Of a stretch of 64,000 bases of DNA, positions 25,998 through 38,839 are shown in pieces; position 1 is the first letter of the stretch; every line of letters begins with the position of its first letter. The notes under the pieces are model-generated. The model did no database searches and was not told where the DNA came from. It saw only the letters and a program-made list of their open reading frames with translations. The position numbers and the translations under genes are program-made. Source of the DNA: Brugia malayi. Lineage: Eukaryota; Nematoda; Chromadorea; Rhabditida; Onchocercidae. Where the stretch lies: positions 868,001 through 932,000 of the forward strand of contig NW_025062475.1 of assembly GCF_000002995.4 (NCBI RefSeq), in the 5' to 3' direction.

Positions 25998-28135
25998 TAA
26001 GCTTCAAAAAGTAGATATTTATAAGTAAATATCACTAAAATAAGTAAGTATCACTGAAATACCAACTTTGTTTTGTATTTTTATATTCAGTAATCTATGC
26101 ATCATTTAAGTACATATTTCATTTTCCACTCAGCTAGTCTATTTTTTTCTGATTAAAGATGTTTGATTCTTTAGTTTTCCCTTAATTTCTTAGCTCTGCT
26201 GCGCCGACAAAATGGTTAAATGAGAATGAGCTTATTCATACTTCCTTCTCTTTTTCTTCGAAAAATTTATTCATTATTTCTTGTTTTTTAATCCTTCATA
26301 TATTAACTTATAACGGTTATTTGATTTTTGATAATATTTTTTCCTTTGTTCTTGACAATTTCTTATTCTAGATAGTTTTATCAATTTGTTAGCTCTATTT
26401 TGTGCCATTATTTTGCTATTTTCATGAAATCATATATTACTATTACATTTACATTTACATTTCTTTTGATGCCAAAAGAAACTATTTGTAATTGAGTGTT
26501 TTGTTGTTTTATTTTATTAGTGATAATTATAGTTAGCTGCCATAAATTTGTGCCTTTTCATTTATTTATAATAGTGCCTTTGTTTTCCTGAGATTCAGTA
26601 TGCAATTTAGATGAGTTTAATTGTTTTCTAGTCTTTTTTAATATATATATTCAAATATTTTTGTTTAGAAATATTTGTAATTGTGTATACTTGTATATAT
26701 GATAAAATTTAGTTACATATACATTGTGAAATGTCTTGAAACGTTTAGATCTTATGATAAAAATTCAGGTATTTGCACAAAGAGAAGGGAAAAAAAAAAA
26801 AAAAAAGAAAGGATATGATGCAAGGAATATGAATATATCGATAATTATATATAATTTTTCGAGAGCAACTATTGCTTATATTGTAAGTTTATTATACTTT
26901 ATATTTGCCTTTTAATATTTGATTGAAAAAGTTAAATGTAAAAATTGCTTTTAATTCTCGCGCATAAATGTTGATATCATCTGAATTGGTAGATATCAAT
27001 AATAGAATTATGGAAATAACATGTATTGTTGACATCAATGTTTAACAATGTATTAGTTTTGCAAATGGTTAATTTTAAAATAATTCATGGATGAAATGAA
27101 TCAAAGATTTAAGCAGTATGGAGAAAGATCCGGTTGGTTAATTATGTTTTCCTGATTGCTGATTAGAGGTAGTGAGGATTCAGATTGATGCAGAAGTGTT
27201 CTAAAATAATTTATTTAATTTTTGATTTAGTCCTTGCCTTGCCGATCTTTTTGAAGTCAAGAAATGACATACGGGAATGAAATTAAGAAAAGATATAAAG
27301 ACAAACGATTGTCAAGAAGGAGTGACAAGATTTGTGAGAGAGAGGGAGAGAGAGAAGAGAGAAAGGGCGAGAGATAGAAACATCAATCAACCAATAATCA
27401 TTATTTGATGTCCTCTTTGTGTGTCACATATATTTTTGCGGGAATGATAATTTCAAATATATTTTACTTTAGTACAAACACCAAAATGGCTCTTATTTTA
27501 TAAAGCCTAGAGTTAGGTAAAAAGCCTAGGCCTAATTGTGAGTGTAACTCTACGGCTAAAGGTATTTAATTTAAGTTTTGAATTAGGCTTAGCAAAAATT
27601 TTTACGATTAACTTTAACTTCTATATTCCAAACAGTAATTTTTTTACTTTCACATTTTTTTTTTTTAAAAAAATCTCAATTTTTATTCTGTTTCACTTGC
27701 AAGTACATATGTAGTAAAATTTAGTAAAAAAAAAAAAATTTTTTTTAAACAAAGAATAAGTGATTTATGTTAGTAGAACTGTTTGACCTTGAAAGTTGTT
27801 CCAGAAATTCTTCCTTTTATCGTTCAATTGAAATTTTAAATTTAGCTAAAATTTTTTAATATTAATTTCAATCTTTGTAATAGTGTTTACCTTTGCATAT
27901 GCTTACCTTTGATTGCTATTTTAAATCTATGACTTCATTTTTACTTTATATTAAATCTGTATATGTTTCATTGATACTAATATATCGTTGAATAGTATAT
28001 GTTTGCTATTTAATACTTAAGGGTACTTAATATTTTGCTATTTAATGCTACTTAATAGGTGATAATTATTTTTTTTTTTTTTTTTTTCACAGATTAGATT
28101 TTTTTTTTACAGACTATTTGTTGTTTTTAAAGAGA
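25998..28135. other. Intergenic sequence between PHKA and the helicase
   Basis: No gene is supported. It holds AT-rich DNA, a purine (GA)-rich tract at about 27333-27377, a small GC-richer patch around 27500-27560 with repeated AAGCCTAG words, and the extended half-site TGACCTTGA (reverse TCAAGGTCA) at 27784-27792. T-runs at 28068-28087 precede the helicase 5' end. Confidence 0.5.
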
Positions 28136-28138
28136 TAT

Positions 28139-28145
28139 TTTTCAG
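28139..28145 (+). promoter_or_regulatory. Candidate spliced-leader acceptor, DDX11/CHL1
   Basis: The sequence ttttcag ends two bases before the ATG at 28148, a typical nematode trans-splice arrangement. It decides the start, because the open frame continues upstream through intron-like T-rich sequence without another ATG. Confidence 0.6.
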
Positions 28146-28147
28146 GC

Positions 28148-31100
28148 ATGGCAGAATTTTCGTTTCCATTTGAGCCATATGATATTCAGGTATCATTAAT
28201 GCGAAGTATTATTTCGTGTATTAATGAAGGAAAAATTGGTATATTAGAATCACCTACAGGTACGGGAAAATCTATGAGCATTATTTGTGCAACGCTTACT
28301 TGGCTAGAGACATTTGAAGCAGAACGGAAAGTAAATCTCGAGAAGCAACTGAAAACAGTTGAAGATGTTGGAAAAGGTGAACTAAGTTTTAGAAAGTTAG
28401 TGGTATTTTGCTGCTTACAAGCAGTTTTATATAATGTTAATCATAAGTTTGAAGATATATATATTTTTATTTTTTTGATTGCATGCAATATTATCTACTT
28501 AATTTAAGTTTCTTGCCATATATGCTGTTTTGGATGATTTTGACTTCTCACAATTTTTTTCATCCACTCCAAAAAATACTTTTTTTTTTCCGTTAGGAAA
28601 GAAAAAAAGAAGTAGTTTTTTAATTTATAGAGTTTTACATATTGCTGAATGAAATTTATCTACCAGAAAATTTATTAAAATCTAGGGAAGAAATTCTGAG
28701 TGATAGTAGTCATGTTTTTTATCAGGTAATAAAGAAAGATAAGCTTGAGATAATCCAACTATGTATAGCATGTGGTGATTTAGATCAGCGTAAGATCAGG
28801 CATAATTTATTTCCAATGAAGTTTGATGACTGGATGTATTATAGATGATGATTGGTTGAATGCTCATATAAAGAAAGTTAAAGCTGTCGAGGATGCGAAG
28901 GAATTTTACAGTGAGCTTGAAAACGATCAGAAAATAGAAGAACGCATTCAAAAAGCATTAAAAAATTTAACAGTTGAACGAAAGCGAAAATTATTGAATG
29001 ATGAAGATATTGAGGGAAAAAATGATGATGATGAAACAGATGATGTAAGTCATAATTTATTTATTTTCTGATAGATTTTGAAATTCAGAAATATACTCTT
29101 CTGAGTTATTCAATTACTTACTAACAGTCTATCAAAAGGTTCGAGGAAATTGTTCGAAACTATAAGGATTAGATTTGATACGAGTTGTAGGGGATGACAT
29201 ATACTTAATGGTGGAGAAGCTTGATAAATGTAATATTTTTTGTTTAGATACTGGATGAAGATTTTACAAATGATCAACTTGCAAAGAAAATTGAAGAGCC
29301 AACTCCAACCTGTACAAAGGTAATTTATGCTACACGAACACATTCTCAGTTGCTGCAATTTGCTGAAGAAATCACGAAAACACGGTTATCTGTTTTTTTT
29401 TTTTTTGTTTTTTTATTTTAAGATGCATCATGTTGTGAATTACTTAGCATACTAATCAGTCTACTAAGATAATCTCGGGAAGTTGCATTTCAAAAGAATT
29501 ATTAGAGAAATAGATACTTTGCATGCAACAACGATTAAATATTGTTGGTGGCTGTTTTTCAGATTTCAACCAAGAGTGGTAACGTTGGGATCGAGGCAAC
29601 ATTTATGCATTAACGAATCGGTTCGTGCTTTACAGAAAACGAATCTTATGACAGAACGATGCAATGAATTGCGTGATAACAAAGCATCGGAAAAACGCCA
29701 GAAAGATGACGATGATAAAGTATATTTCATTTTCTTTTCTATTCACTTCATTCAGGAGCTCGATTAATTCAACATTTTAAATTTTAACTTGTATCTTAAT
29801 AGTATAATACAATTGTTTGAACAAAGTTACACAAGCTCAAAACTCAGACATATTTTTATCTTCAATATATTGCTAATACTATTATCAATTAAAAACTTTA
29901 TGAAACCAGTAATATATTTTATCATCACCCGATATGTCTTTAAAAATTGTGATATCAGTTTCATTTAATATATCAGTTAATGATTAAAATAATTTCATTT
30001 AATATATCAGTTAATGATTAAAATAACCAAAAAATTATATTCCACGAAGGCTGTTATCATATTGGGCCTGCATCTTTTATGCGAAAATTACTTAATTACT
30101 ATGAGAATCATTTGAAACTTGAAACTTCTGATTTGAAGACAATTGCAGTATGTGGCAAAAGCATGTAAAGGAAGTTGTCCATTTGCAAGAAGTGATGCAA
30201 TCGAAGATCTCTGTGATCAAATTCTTGCATCAAAGTTATCAAGTACACCGCAGTTAGTTGATTATAGCAAAAAAATCTCAGCTTGTCCGTACTTTGCATC
30301 ACGCAAGTCAGTAGCTTATTCACAATTAGTGCTTCTACCATATCAAGTTAGTCTCGTTTTTGGAATTTTCCTTTTAATGTCTTCATTTATAAGTCAGTGC
30401 TTAGTTGTTCTCTCTTAATCGTTTTATTGAATATATTTGAGGTTTATATTCTCATTCAAACAAAAGAATGCTGTGATGACAAATAATATAAATTTTATGA
30501 CAAATAACATAAAATTTCAATCATCAATCCATAATTATGTGCTATAGTATAAACATATTAGAAAATTTTTTTATCTAGTATAGTTATGAATAAGTGATAC
30601 AATATTAATACTGTCACTTCGTAAAACATGTGCTGAAAGATATAGTATGATAACTTCGAAACAGATTTCAAGCGACGATGTTTGAACTGCAAATAGTTTT
30701 AGCAGTAAGTTGCAGATTTTATTTCAAGAAGAAGCACGAAAAGCTTGGGGAATTGAATTGAAGGGTAACGTTATCGTTATTGATGAAGCTCATAATTTAC
30801 TAGAAACAATTACGAATTCACATTTTGTTACGCTACACGCAAAGGAATTGAAATCTGTGCTTTCAACATTAGAGTAAGCAAAATTATCGATTTCTCAAGC
30901 GTAATAATAACATTACATACTTTAGAAGTTGATAAAACCAAATCATTTTCTTACGTGTATTTTCTTTTGTAATTATACAAAGTGAAATATTAAGAAATTC
31001 TTATTTTATTTAATCCACAAACTCTAACAATTAAATAATTACAAATATTTTATACGTTTCACAGTTATATAATTTACAAATGTATTATTTATTTTTCTAG

Positions 31101-34100
31101 TGTTTATCTAAATCGTTTTCAAAGTCGACTGACACCGGTGCATAAGAAATATTTGCGGCAGTTATCGACCATTGTAGATTTGTTATTGGCGTATATGAAT
31201 CATGCATTAGATAAGAATAAAGATTTTGTTGAAACAATGACGTCATTTGCTGGTAAAGTATGTTGATAAAAATGGACTTTTTTTCTTTGTTATTAAGGAT
31301 GTAAAATTAATACTTTATAGGTTAATGGTAGAGAAAATTAGTAAAGCACTAAATTGAAATATGTTTGATTAGCAACTTTGGTTATATAATTCTTACATTA
31401 GTAAAATATAAATCGGTTATTGACTGGCCTATATTGCCTAAATTGGATTATTACATTTCGTACAAACCGAAAATTCCAAATCTGATTTATCACTGATTGA
31501 AGACCTGAATAGAGATTTTATAGAGATTTTTTTTTCTTTTTGTAATTTAAGTATTCTTGATAAGAACAATTTGCTGCAGTTCTATTAACATTTATTTCTA
31601 TAAAATCTCTTATCATTAATTCATTAGTTCACAAAGCAAAAGGAAACACATCACATGTCATATATAACTTAGCCGTTTAATATGATTACAGTTTGGTACT
31701 AATGGGTAGGTACCAACGAATGGAATGCAATTACATTCAAATATTATGGATGTATTTTTGTTTATATCAGCAATTTCCTAAGAAATAATGATTTATATCA
31801 GCAATTTGCTAAGAAATAATGATTAAGTAACTTATTTAATTTCAATAACATTCGACACTTTCAGGCTTATCTTGCGCAATATAAGTTGGACATTTTATTA
31901 AAATATATTGAGGAAACTCACTTAATCATGAAGTTGAGCAAGTTTTCGAAACGTTTGGATGGACAGCACAACAAGAAAGTTGATTCTACTTATGAGTTCC
32001 GGGTAGAGCATTTACTTCGCACAAAAGATTCCTCGAATGAATCTCAAAACATTTTTGAATCCGGTTTGTTAAAGTTCATTTCATATTTATTTTAATACGG
32101 ATTTTAACTTATTTTTGAAAATATAAATATACATAATATAATCAAAATCCAGGAATAACTAATCATGATTAGTATTTAAATCATGATTACTTGAAATTTC
32201 CACATTTTTACGGAGCAGCTTTACGATTTCCATGATTATAGGGATATTTCATTTATTTTTTATGATTTTAAGAAATATTCTCGCTGAACATTCGTTTTCG
32301 GATGGTCAAATTTTTATGGAATGAAATTTCAGCTTGTTCAACTAGTCAACCACTGGTTGAGGAGCGAACAATTGCATCTGCATTGTGTGCATTCCAACAG
32401 TTTTTACAAATGCTAATGCTGAATTATAAGGATGGTAGATTAATAGTAGAATGTTCCTCCGGGAAGGATGAAGCCAGGTAATGATTTCTTTCTTTTCCTT
32501 TTTTTGAACATGTCGTTTTGCTTGATTTATCTTGATTTATTTATTCCTTAAGTTTTATTCTTTATTACTTTAAATTCTCGAGTTCTGGATAATTATTGTT
32601 TCCTTGGATAATGTCTCGTATTCAGAGTTTTTTTGTTTTATCGCCCAAACTATTACCATAGCTGTTGTCGAGATATGTGCTTTCCATTAAGATAAATAGA
32701 TATTATAATTCAGATTTTCAAGCAGTTTTATCTATCAGTTGCTAAATTGTTAATTTCCGTGCATCTTTCAGTCAGATTTATTAGATAGCATTCTAAATCT
32801 AGCAATTCATTGATTACAGTGGAGTGTCATTTAATAAATTTCATTTTAATGATTTGCAGAATAAGTTATTATCTTATCAATCCAGCTTCTCAACTCGGTG
32901 ATATAATTAAACAGTGCAGATCTTTAATATTAATTGGTGGTACTATGGAACCGTCAGAAATCTTGATACGCTCACTTACCATGTGTTGCAAAGTTCGTTG
33001 ATTTGCTAGAAATGGTTTGCGCAATCTAGAAATAAATCACTTGTTGTTTTCGATGAATTGTTATACTTTAGTTTTAATTAAACGCTGTGTTCTAAATTTT
33101 TAGGTTGACCCAAGCAAGGATCTTATCCGCCGTTCTTTTGGACATGTGATAAAGGATAATCAGTTATTGGCTCTAACAATAAGTTTGCATTTTTTAGCAT
33201 ATATATACATATATACTTTGTTTATTGCGTATTATTGAGGAAGCTGTTATTCAAGAAATCCTTTTTGAATCTAAGTAGCAAAGATTCATTTTGAAATTAA
33301 GCCTAAGTATTGGATGAAATCATCTGATTCATGTAAGTTGTGAATTATTACTGAGTGCAGAATTGATTATGCAGTATCGGTTATAAGTTGTAGTTTTAAT
33401 CTAGAGAAAAAAATTTTTTAAATCTTTATTCTGTTAGGATCGATTATTTTAATCTCTTTACTTTTGTACTTTTTGGTATGTCGCAGTAAGGAGCGCAGTG
33501 TGCTTTGACTATTTGAGCACCAAACATTTAATAATGCTTAAAAATTGACTTTATAATACTTTTAGTGCTTTTTTTACAATTATTTTTGTATTATTGCAGC
33601 AAATGTATCTAATATGAAATTGATATTTACACATGGTAAACGAGAAACTCAAGCAATCCTAAATCTTTTGGTAATGACATTAGAACGGATTGCCGGAGCA
33701 GTTCCAAATGGAATGATCGTATTCTTTCCAAGCTATGCCTATTTGGAAGAATTTATTAAAAAAACAACTATACATGCTTTACGGGTAATCGAATATGTTT
33801 TTTTCACTACATGAATAAGAAAAGTTACCTGAATTGTCTTTCGAACTTCCGACTACTGTGCTATGCTATCTTTTAAATTATTCATGATTATGGGATTTAA
33901 ATTTAGATTTTTTTTTTTTTTTTTGAAATGATTAGAAAATTAATCAAAACATTTTGTATATTCGGATTTTTTTTTTTTTTTTTCATTTTCCTAAAGAATA
34001 TTATGGAATTTTCAGAAGGCTAAACCATTATTCATTGAACGGCGAAACAGTTTCTCTGGCTTGTTTAATGAATTTGCAAAGTTAGCTCGAACTGTAAAAG

Positions 34101-35510
34101 GTGCTTTATTGTTAGCTGTAGTTGGTGGAAAATTAAGTGAAGGTTTATTTTTTATATTTTTTACTTTTTTCCTAAATGTGTTATTTCTGATTAAAATTCA
34201 AGTAGACATATTAATGTCAATTTGTAAAGATATACTGCTTTCAGCTAAACTCTGCATATTTTTAGTTTAGAAAATTAATGCTTAATGTTCATTATTTTTG
34301 AATATTATCTCTGATAAATCTTGTATATCAGATATATCAGCATTATCAACAGAACTGCAAGCTGATTTTTCTACGAAGAATATAATATATAGGGTGAAGA
34401 TAATCACAATTCATTTTCAGGAATTAATTTTTCGGATGAATTGGGACGTACAGTTGTTGTCATTGGATTACCATATATGAATAATCAGAATATTATTGTA
34501 AAAGAGAAAATGAAAGTATTTTTTATGATTTTATATAGTCTTTGTAGGATGATGTAATTATATGGGAGCAATGAGAGAGAAAGTAAAGTGAAATTTATTT
34601 GAAAGCATGAAATTAAATAAGGCAAGTGACAGATTTCTGTTAAAACGTTGTCAATCAATCGATTAATCGTGTAATCTACCACTGTAACAGTTAGTAGCAA
34701 TTGGATTGATTGATTTAAAATGTAATGCTAAATGAATTTTAATGTTTACAATCAAAAATTGTTCGTATATCTTAATAATGGAATATAAAGCTGGGAATAA
34801 TGCATTTTTATGCTGAAAAAAAAAGAAAAAAAAAAAGTGAATCTGATGCTAAGTTCTTTTTCAATGAGTGAAATTCTGAATTTGATATTTTATTCTGATA
34901 AATTGATAATAGAATTAAAATTTAGTTTATGCAAAGTGAATTTGGTCCAAACAGTGATACTGAGTATTATGAATCGAAATGCATGCATGCTATCAATCAA
35001 TCCATTGGTCGTGTAATCCGCCATTGTAACGATTATGCAGCAATTGTGTTGATTGATTTAAGGTATAAAAGTGAACGAATTTTGAGAGTAAGTAATTATA
35101 CTTTTCACTTATTTTTGAGCAAATCATTTTTTTTTTTTATTTTTAATTGATCAAATTTCGGTAATTTCATGCTGTAAACAAAAACTCTCACTAGAGAAGA
35201 CTAGGATAAATGGAATTCATGAGTGAAATATTTTGATAAAGGAAGTTGTGCATCTTTCAGTTCAGTTATATTTATGGAATAGTTAAAGTCAGCATTGCTC
35301 ATAATTTTAGTAGTTATAATTTTTGTCGAAATAAAAAAGCTGAAATATTACTTACATTTATTGAATATATTATCACTCAGTAATGTTGAAGTTTTGCAGG
35401 ATCTTCCAGCATGGATTAAACCTCGACTGTATAATGCAAATAATTTAGATGATGGAATACAACATTTACAAAGATTCTTCAAAAGTATGGACAATTCCAT
35501 ACAAAAGTAA
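28148..35510 (+). CDS. chl-1: CHL1/DDX11-family iron-sulphur DNA helicase
   Basis: A superfamily 2 XPD-type 5'-3' helicase whose relatives act in sister-chromatid cohesion and replication-fork maintenance in the nucleus. Its 16 exons join to 823 aa: 28148-28376, 28845-29044, 29248-29384, 29563-29719, 30149-30346, 30716-30873, 31101-31257, 31865-32063, 32333-32477, 32860-32992, 33104-33182, 33600-33784, 34016-34142, 34421-34515, 34926-35087, 35400-35510. Visible motifs in order are the Q-like FPFEPYDIQ, Walker A SPTGTGKS (about 35-42), ATRTHSQL, iron-sulphur cysteines near 204, 222, 251 and 287 (LCINE, ERCNE, SCPF, ACPYF), DEAH 330-333, [30 protein letters not shown] and motif [11 protein letters not shown]. 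The spacing of [10 protein letters not shown] and LVLLPYQ is DDX11-like rather than XPD, FANCJ or RTEL1. An extra open cassette may exist in intron 1, and intron 14 holds a decayed copy of exon 15. Confidence 0.93.
28631..28789 (+). other. Candidate symmetric cassette exon in helicase intron 1
   Basis: A frame from about 28624 to 28847 is open for about 74 codons inside intron 1. Acceptor ttatag at 28630 and donor C|GTAAGA at 28789 would define a 159-base exon (53 codons). It enters and leaves in phase 1, exactly the phase of the exon 1/exon 2 junction, so inclusion would keep the helicase frame. The encoded text ([28 protein letters not shown]) looks like ordinary protein rather than AT noise, but I recognise no family. 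It would sit before the [10 protein letters not shown] segment, in the family's variable region. The frame stays open past the donor, so it may instead be a fragment of another gene. Confidence 0.4.
29959..30027. repeat. 34-bp tandem duplication in helicase intron 4
   Basis: Two identical adjacent copies of a 34-base unit start at 29959 (TTTCATTTAATATATCAG) and 29993. This is a recent local duplication with no coding effect. Confidence 0.85.
31761..31823. repeat. 31-bp tandem duplication in helicase intron 7
   Basis: Two adjacent copies of a unit beginning TTTATATCAGCAATTT start at 31761 and 31792 and differ at one base (TTCCT against TTGCT). Confidence 0.85.
34651..34718 (+). pseudogene. 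Decayed duplicate of helicase exon 15
   Basis: This intron 14 segment aligns with 34993-35061, the part of exon 15 that encodes motif VI, at about 80% identity over 69 columns with a single 1-base gap. In the copy, NQSI and CGTGTAATC survive, but the gap shifts the frame and TAG TAG stops follow. No clear acceptor-donor pair frames it, so it cannot act as a mutually exclusive exon. It is best explained as a tandem duplication of the exon region that has since lost its function. Confidence 0.8.
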
Positions 35511-35555
35511 TGCACAAATAATTTTTTTTTTTTTTTTTAATATTTTAGCTATGTA

Positions 35556-35561
35556 AATAAA
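35556..35561 (+). terminator. Polyadenylation signal of the helicase gene
   Basis: AATAAA lies 46 bases after the stop codon at 35508-35510. Confidence 0.5.
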
Positions 35562-36050
35562 TTAATTTTTCTCATATTTCATGCATAAGTATTTCATTTC
35601 AGGAAGATTCTCGACAAATAAATGGTTAAATTTTCACCTCTCAAATTTTAGGATCAACTAATCCATTTGATATTTTTGAAGTGGTTTCTAAATGTGATTT
35701 TATGCTCTCAGTTGACCTAAACGAATGATATTATATATTGTGAAATATTTTAATTTCATTCTATTCTATCATTTCCATCTCATTACTTTTATTCAAGGTG
35801 CTTAAAAATTGATACGGGCGTAGTTTTATTTATGCATCATGTTTGTTAATCTGTTTCTTTTTCATGATTTTTGTATGCATTTGTTCAATTTCTCATTAGA
35901 AATAAAAATGTGTTCAAAAAGCTTTAGCAAATGATTTTTTTTTCTTTTGAAGGAAAAGATTTAAATAGCCAGTTAATCTTTATTTGAAAGCGTGTATGCT
36001 TTTCACCATAACATTTTGTAAATTCAGCAAATTCACGGTTGATTTCAAAT

Positions 36051-36081
<31 letters not shown>

Positions 36082-37509
36082 AAGATTGAGATGACGGTGG
36101 TAAGTGATGCGGGAAGGAACAAGTTTTGTTGATGCTCTTCACCCCGACACTGAAATATCCTTATAGTTGTGGTGTTAATTGAATTTCTACTAATGTAAGT
36201 GAAATGGTGAAAGAGAGAGAGAGAGAGAGTGATAATTCACTGATCAAAGGAAAGGTTGAAAAGTTTTTGGTTAATTGATAATGGTTCGATTTCATAAATC
36301 TTGAAAGAATAATTGGGATGCCAATTATGTACGATGTTTAATAAACATATTTTTCATTTATATACTATTAATGATAACAAAAAGTTGCTAAATGATAATA
36401 ATGATAATAATAACAGTAATAATAAAGTGATTATGAGATTGGTTATTATATTATACTAAAAGCTTTTTTGTAAGTTGTATCAAAGATGATAGATATTATT
36501 TAGGTTTAATGATTACTAAAGTAAGTTAAATCTACAGCTATTCAGATGGAAGTGTAAAAATTTTTAAATTTATTCCTTGATGTTATAAAGCAGTGGTATT
36601 TTAATTAATATTATAATCTATTGAATGCTATTCAGTTAAAATAGCATTAAATTATTTATATCATTGAAGTTAGATAAACTTATCATTGATAAGTTTTTGC
36701 TTAACTTATCATTTTTGCTGATGATTTATTACTGTATTATAGTATTATGATATTCATTTATCACATACAGATGGTTTAAGATTTAATTTTTGTTGAAATC
36801 CTGATAAATTTTTAAAATTTGATCCAAATATTTTGTTTAAAATGCAACGTTTTAACAAATATAGTTAGCACAATGATCTGTAATTAGGGAATTAATTACT
36901 GATAAAAGATGATATAAAATAGTAAGTGATAATTAGTTATAAAACATTTGAAAATTTTAATATTTATTCAATTTTGAAGAAGCAACAACATTTTAGTGAA
37001 GAAGAAAGCAGAAAAAAGTAATGAAAATTGTTTATTTTAGTAGAATAAGTTTCGAAATAATCAAAAATCATTTTGGGATTAAATAATTTTTTTAAAAAAA
37101 AATTTTAATTTAAAAATTTATAAACTTTAAAAAATATATCATAACTTTCAAAAAAAAAAAAAAAAAAACAAATAAATAATGTTAAAAAATTAATTATGTG
37201 CAAATAATTTTAGCAATTGATTAAAAATTACAAATTTAAAAAAAAAAAAAAAAAAAAAGAGAATGGACTAATTATTGGAATATTTAATTGATTAATTAAA
37301 TGGAATGCAAAAACTTTTAAAATGAAAGTTATAATTTAACTAAATGAAATGAATTTAAACTAAATGAACAGATTAAAGGTCAAACATATAAAATGGCTGA
37401 TTATCATGGCAAATATAACTGATGTTTGGATAAGGCTACTACTATTCCATTCTTGTCTTATAATAAATGATATATAATTAATTTTCATGCATAGACTAAG
37501 AAAAGATAG

Positions 37510-37540
<31 letters not shown>

Positions 37541-37659
37541 GGAGGGAAAAAAAAAAGATGAATTTTGACTTTTTTATAGTGTAATGTAAAATATTTGTAT
37601 AATTGAATTTGATGAAATGACCTTGTCTAATTTCGGGATGAACGACAAGAAAATGAAAT

Positions 37660-37696
37660 GGGGAGGGGGACACAAGGGACAGGGGGGACAGAGGGG
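37660..37696 (+). other. G-quadruplex-type G-rich tract
   Basis: Five runs of three or more G (GGGG, GGGGG, GGG, GGGGGG, GGGG) are separated by loops of 1-6 bases and fit the canonical G3+N1-7 pattern. The block repeats the word GGGGACAGA and stands alone in otherwise very AT-rich DNA. Confidence 0.7.
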
Positions 37697-38839
37697 ACAG
37701 AGGTGAAATAGAAAGAGGTATGAAGTAAATGAAAAAGGGGGACAGATCGGGTTGAAAAGGCGGAAGGTTTTATTTCTTCATTCACTCTTTTCATCCATAC
37801 ATCAACAATAAATGCTTTCAAGTTGAAATTTCAATTTCAAAGAAACAGCGCATTGTTTCGCATAATTTCCTTTTTCTATCATTATTGAAATGATATCAAA
37901 TTTTCGGAAATTTCACACTGTTTCTTTTATAGAGCAAATATATTTATCAATTGCTTTTCTAACATTCCATTGAAACAAGTTTAACTGATAATGATAAGTT
38001 TGACAATTTATAGAGCGAAAATTTTTCATAAGTATGGGTATTGTTTTTATTATCAGATTTAGTTATAAATATTATCCATTATTTGTTTTCGAAATTAATC
38101 ATTTAATTATCATTTGTTTTCTTTCTTTCTTTATTTATTTACTTTTTTTTTTTTTTTTATTTTTTTTTGGGAGAGGAGAGAGATTTTAATAAATGAAAAA
38201 TTAAATTATGGATTTATGTTAACAAATTGACAAAAAAAAAAAAAAAAAAGAAGAAGAAGAAAAAATAAATCATTTATGCATTTTAATTGAATTTAATACT
38301 TTTAGTCATCGTTTATCGTTCAAATCGTTCAATTTTTTTTTCGTCGTTTAATTTTGATACATAAAAGTTAATTTATTTAGATTTTATTTAAAAAAAATAA
38401 ATAAATAAATGAGTAAATATAACATTGCTTGTAAAACATTATTTTTCAAATTCTTTTGTTTTTATATTTTATTTCATTTTTATATTTCAATGTTCTAAAA
38501 TTAATGTTTGCATTGAAATATTAAAAATTTTTTTGTGTTATGTACATGCAAATATATATAAATACCAAATAAATAAGAAAAATTGAGAAGTAGAATTTTT
38601 AGTTTTCAAACTTTTTCTAAAATAATAATAATATAATCTTTAAATTAATTATTTTATTCGCTTTTAAACTATTAATTAAACAAGCAGTACAAGTTGTTAT
38701 ACATAAGTAATTGTTTTATTATATTTAATAAATTATTAGAGTATTTAGGACAATTTGTAAGAATAATTTCTAAATTATACTAACAAATTAGATTTAAATA
38801 TTAAGAATTGATTTAATCACTAATTAGAAAAATAAAATT

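Noticed and set aside
25893..28148. PHKA and the helicase as an operon
   Set aside because: They share strand, but the gap is about 2.2 kb and PHKA has its own AATAAA, much wider than typical nematode operon spacing.
30036..30169. About 44-codon open stretch ([14 protein letters not shown]...) just before helicase exon 5
   Set aside because: It is in a different frame from exon 5, which starts cleanly at cag|TATGTGG, and any in-phase acceptor at its start meets a stop.
36051..36228. Spaced (GA)n tracts as a possible repeat array
   Set aside because: They are independent simple-sequence tracts with no shared unit or regular spacing; no CRISPR-like structure exists anywhere in the window.
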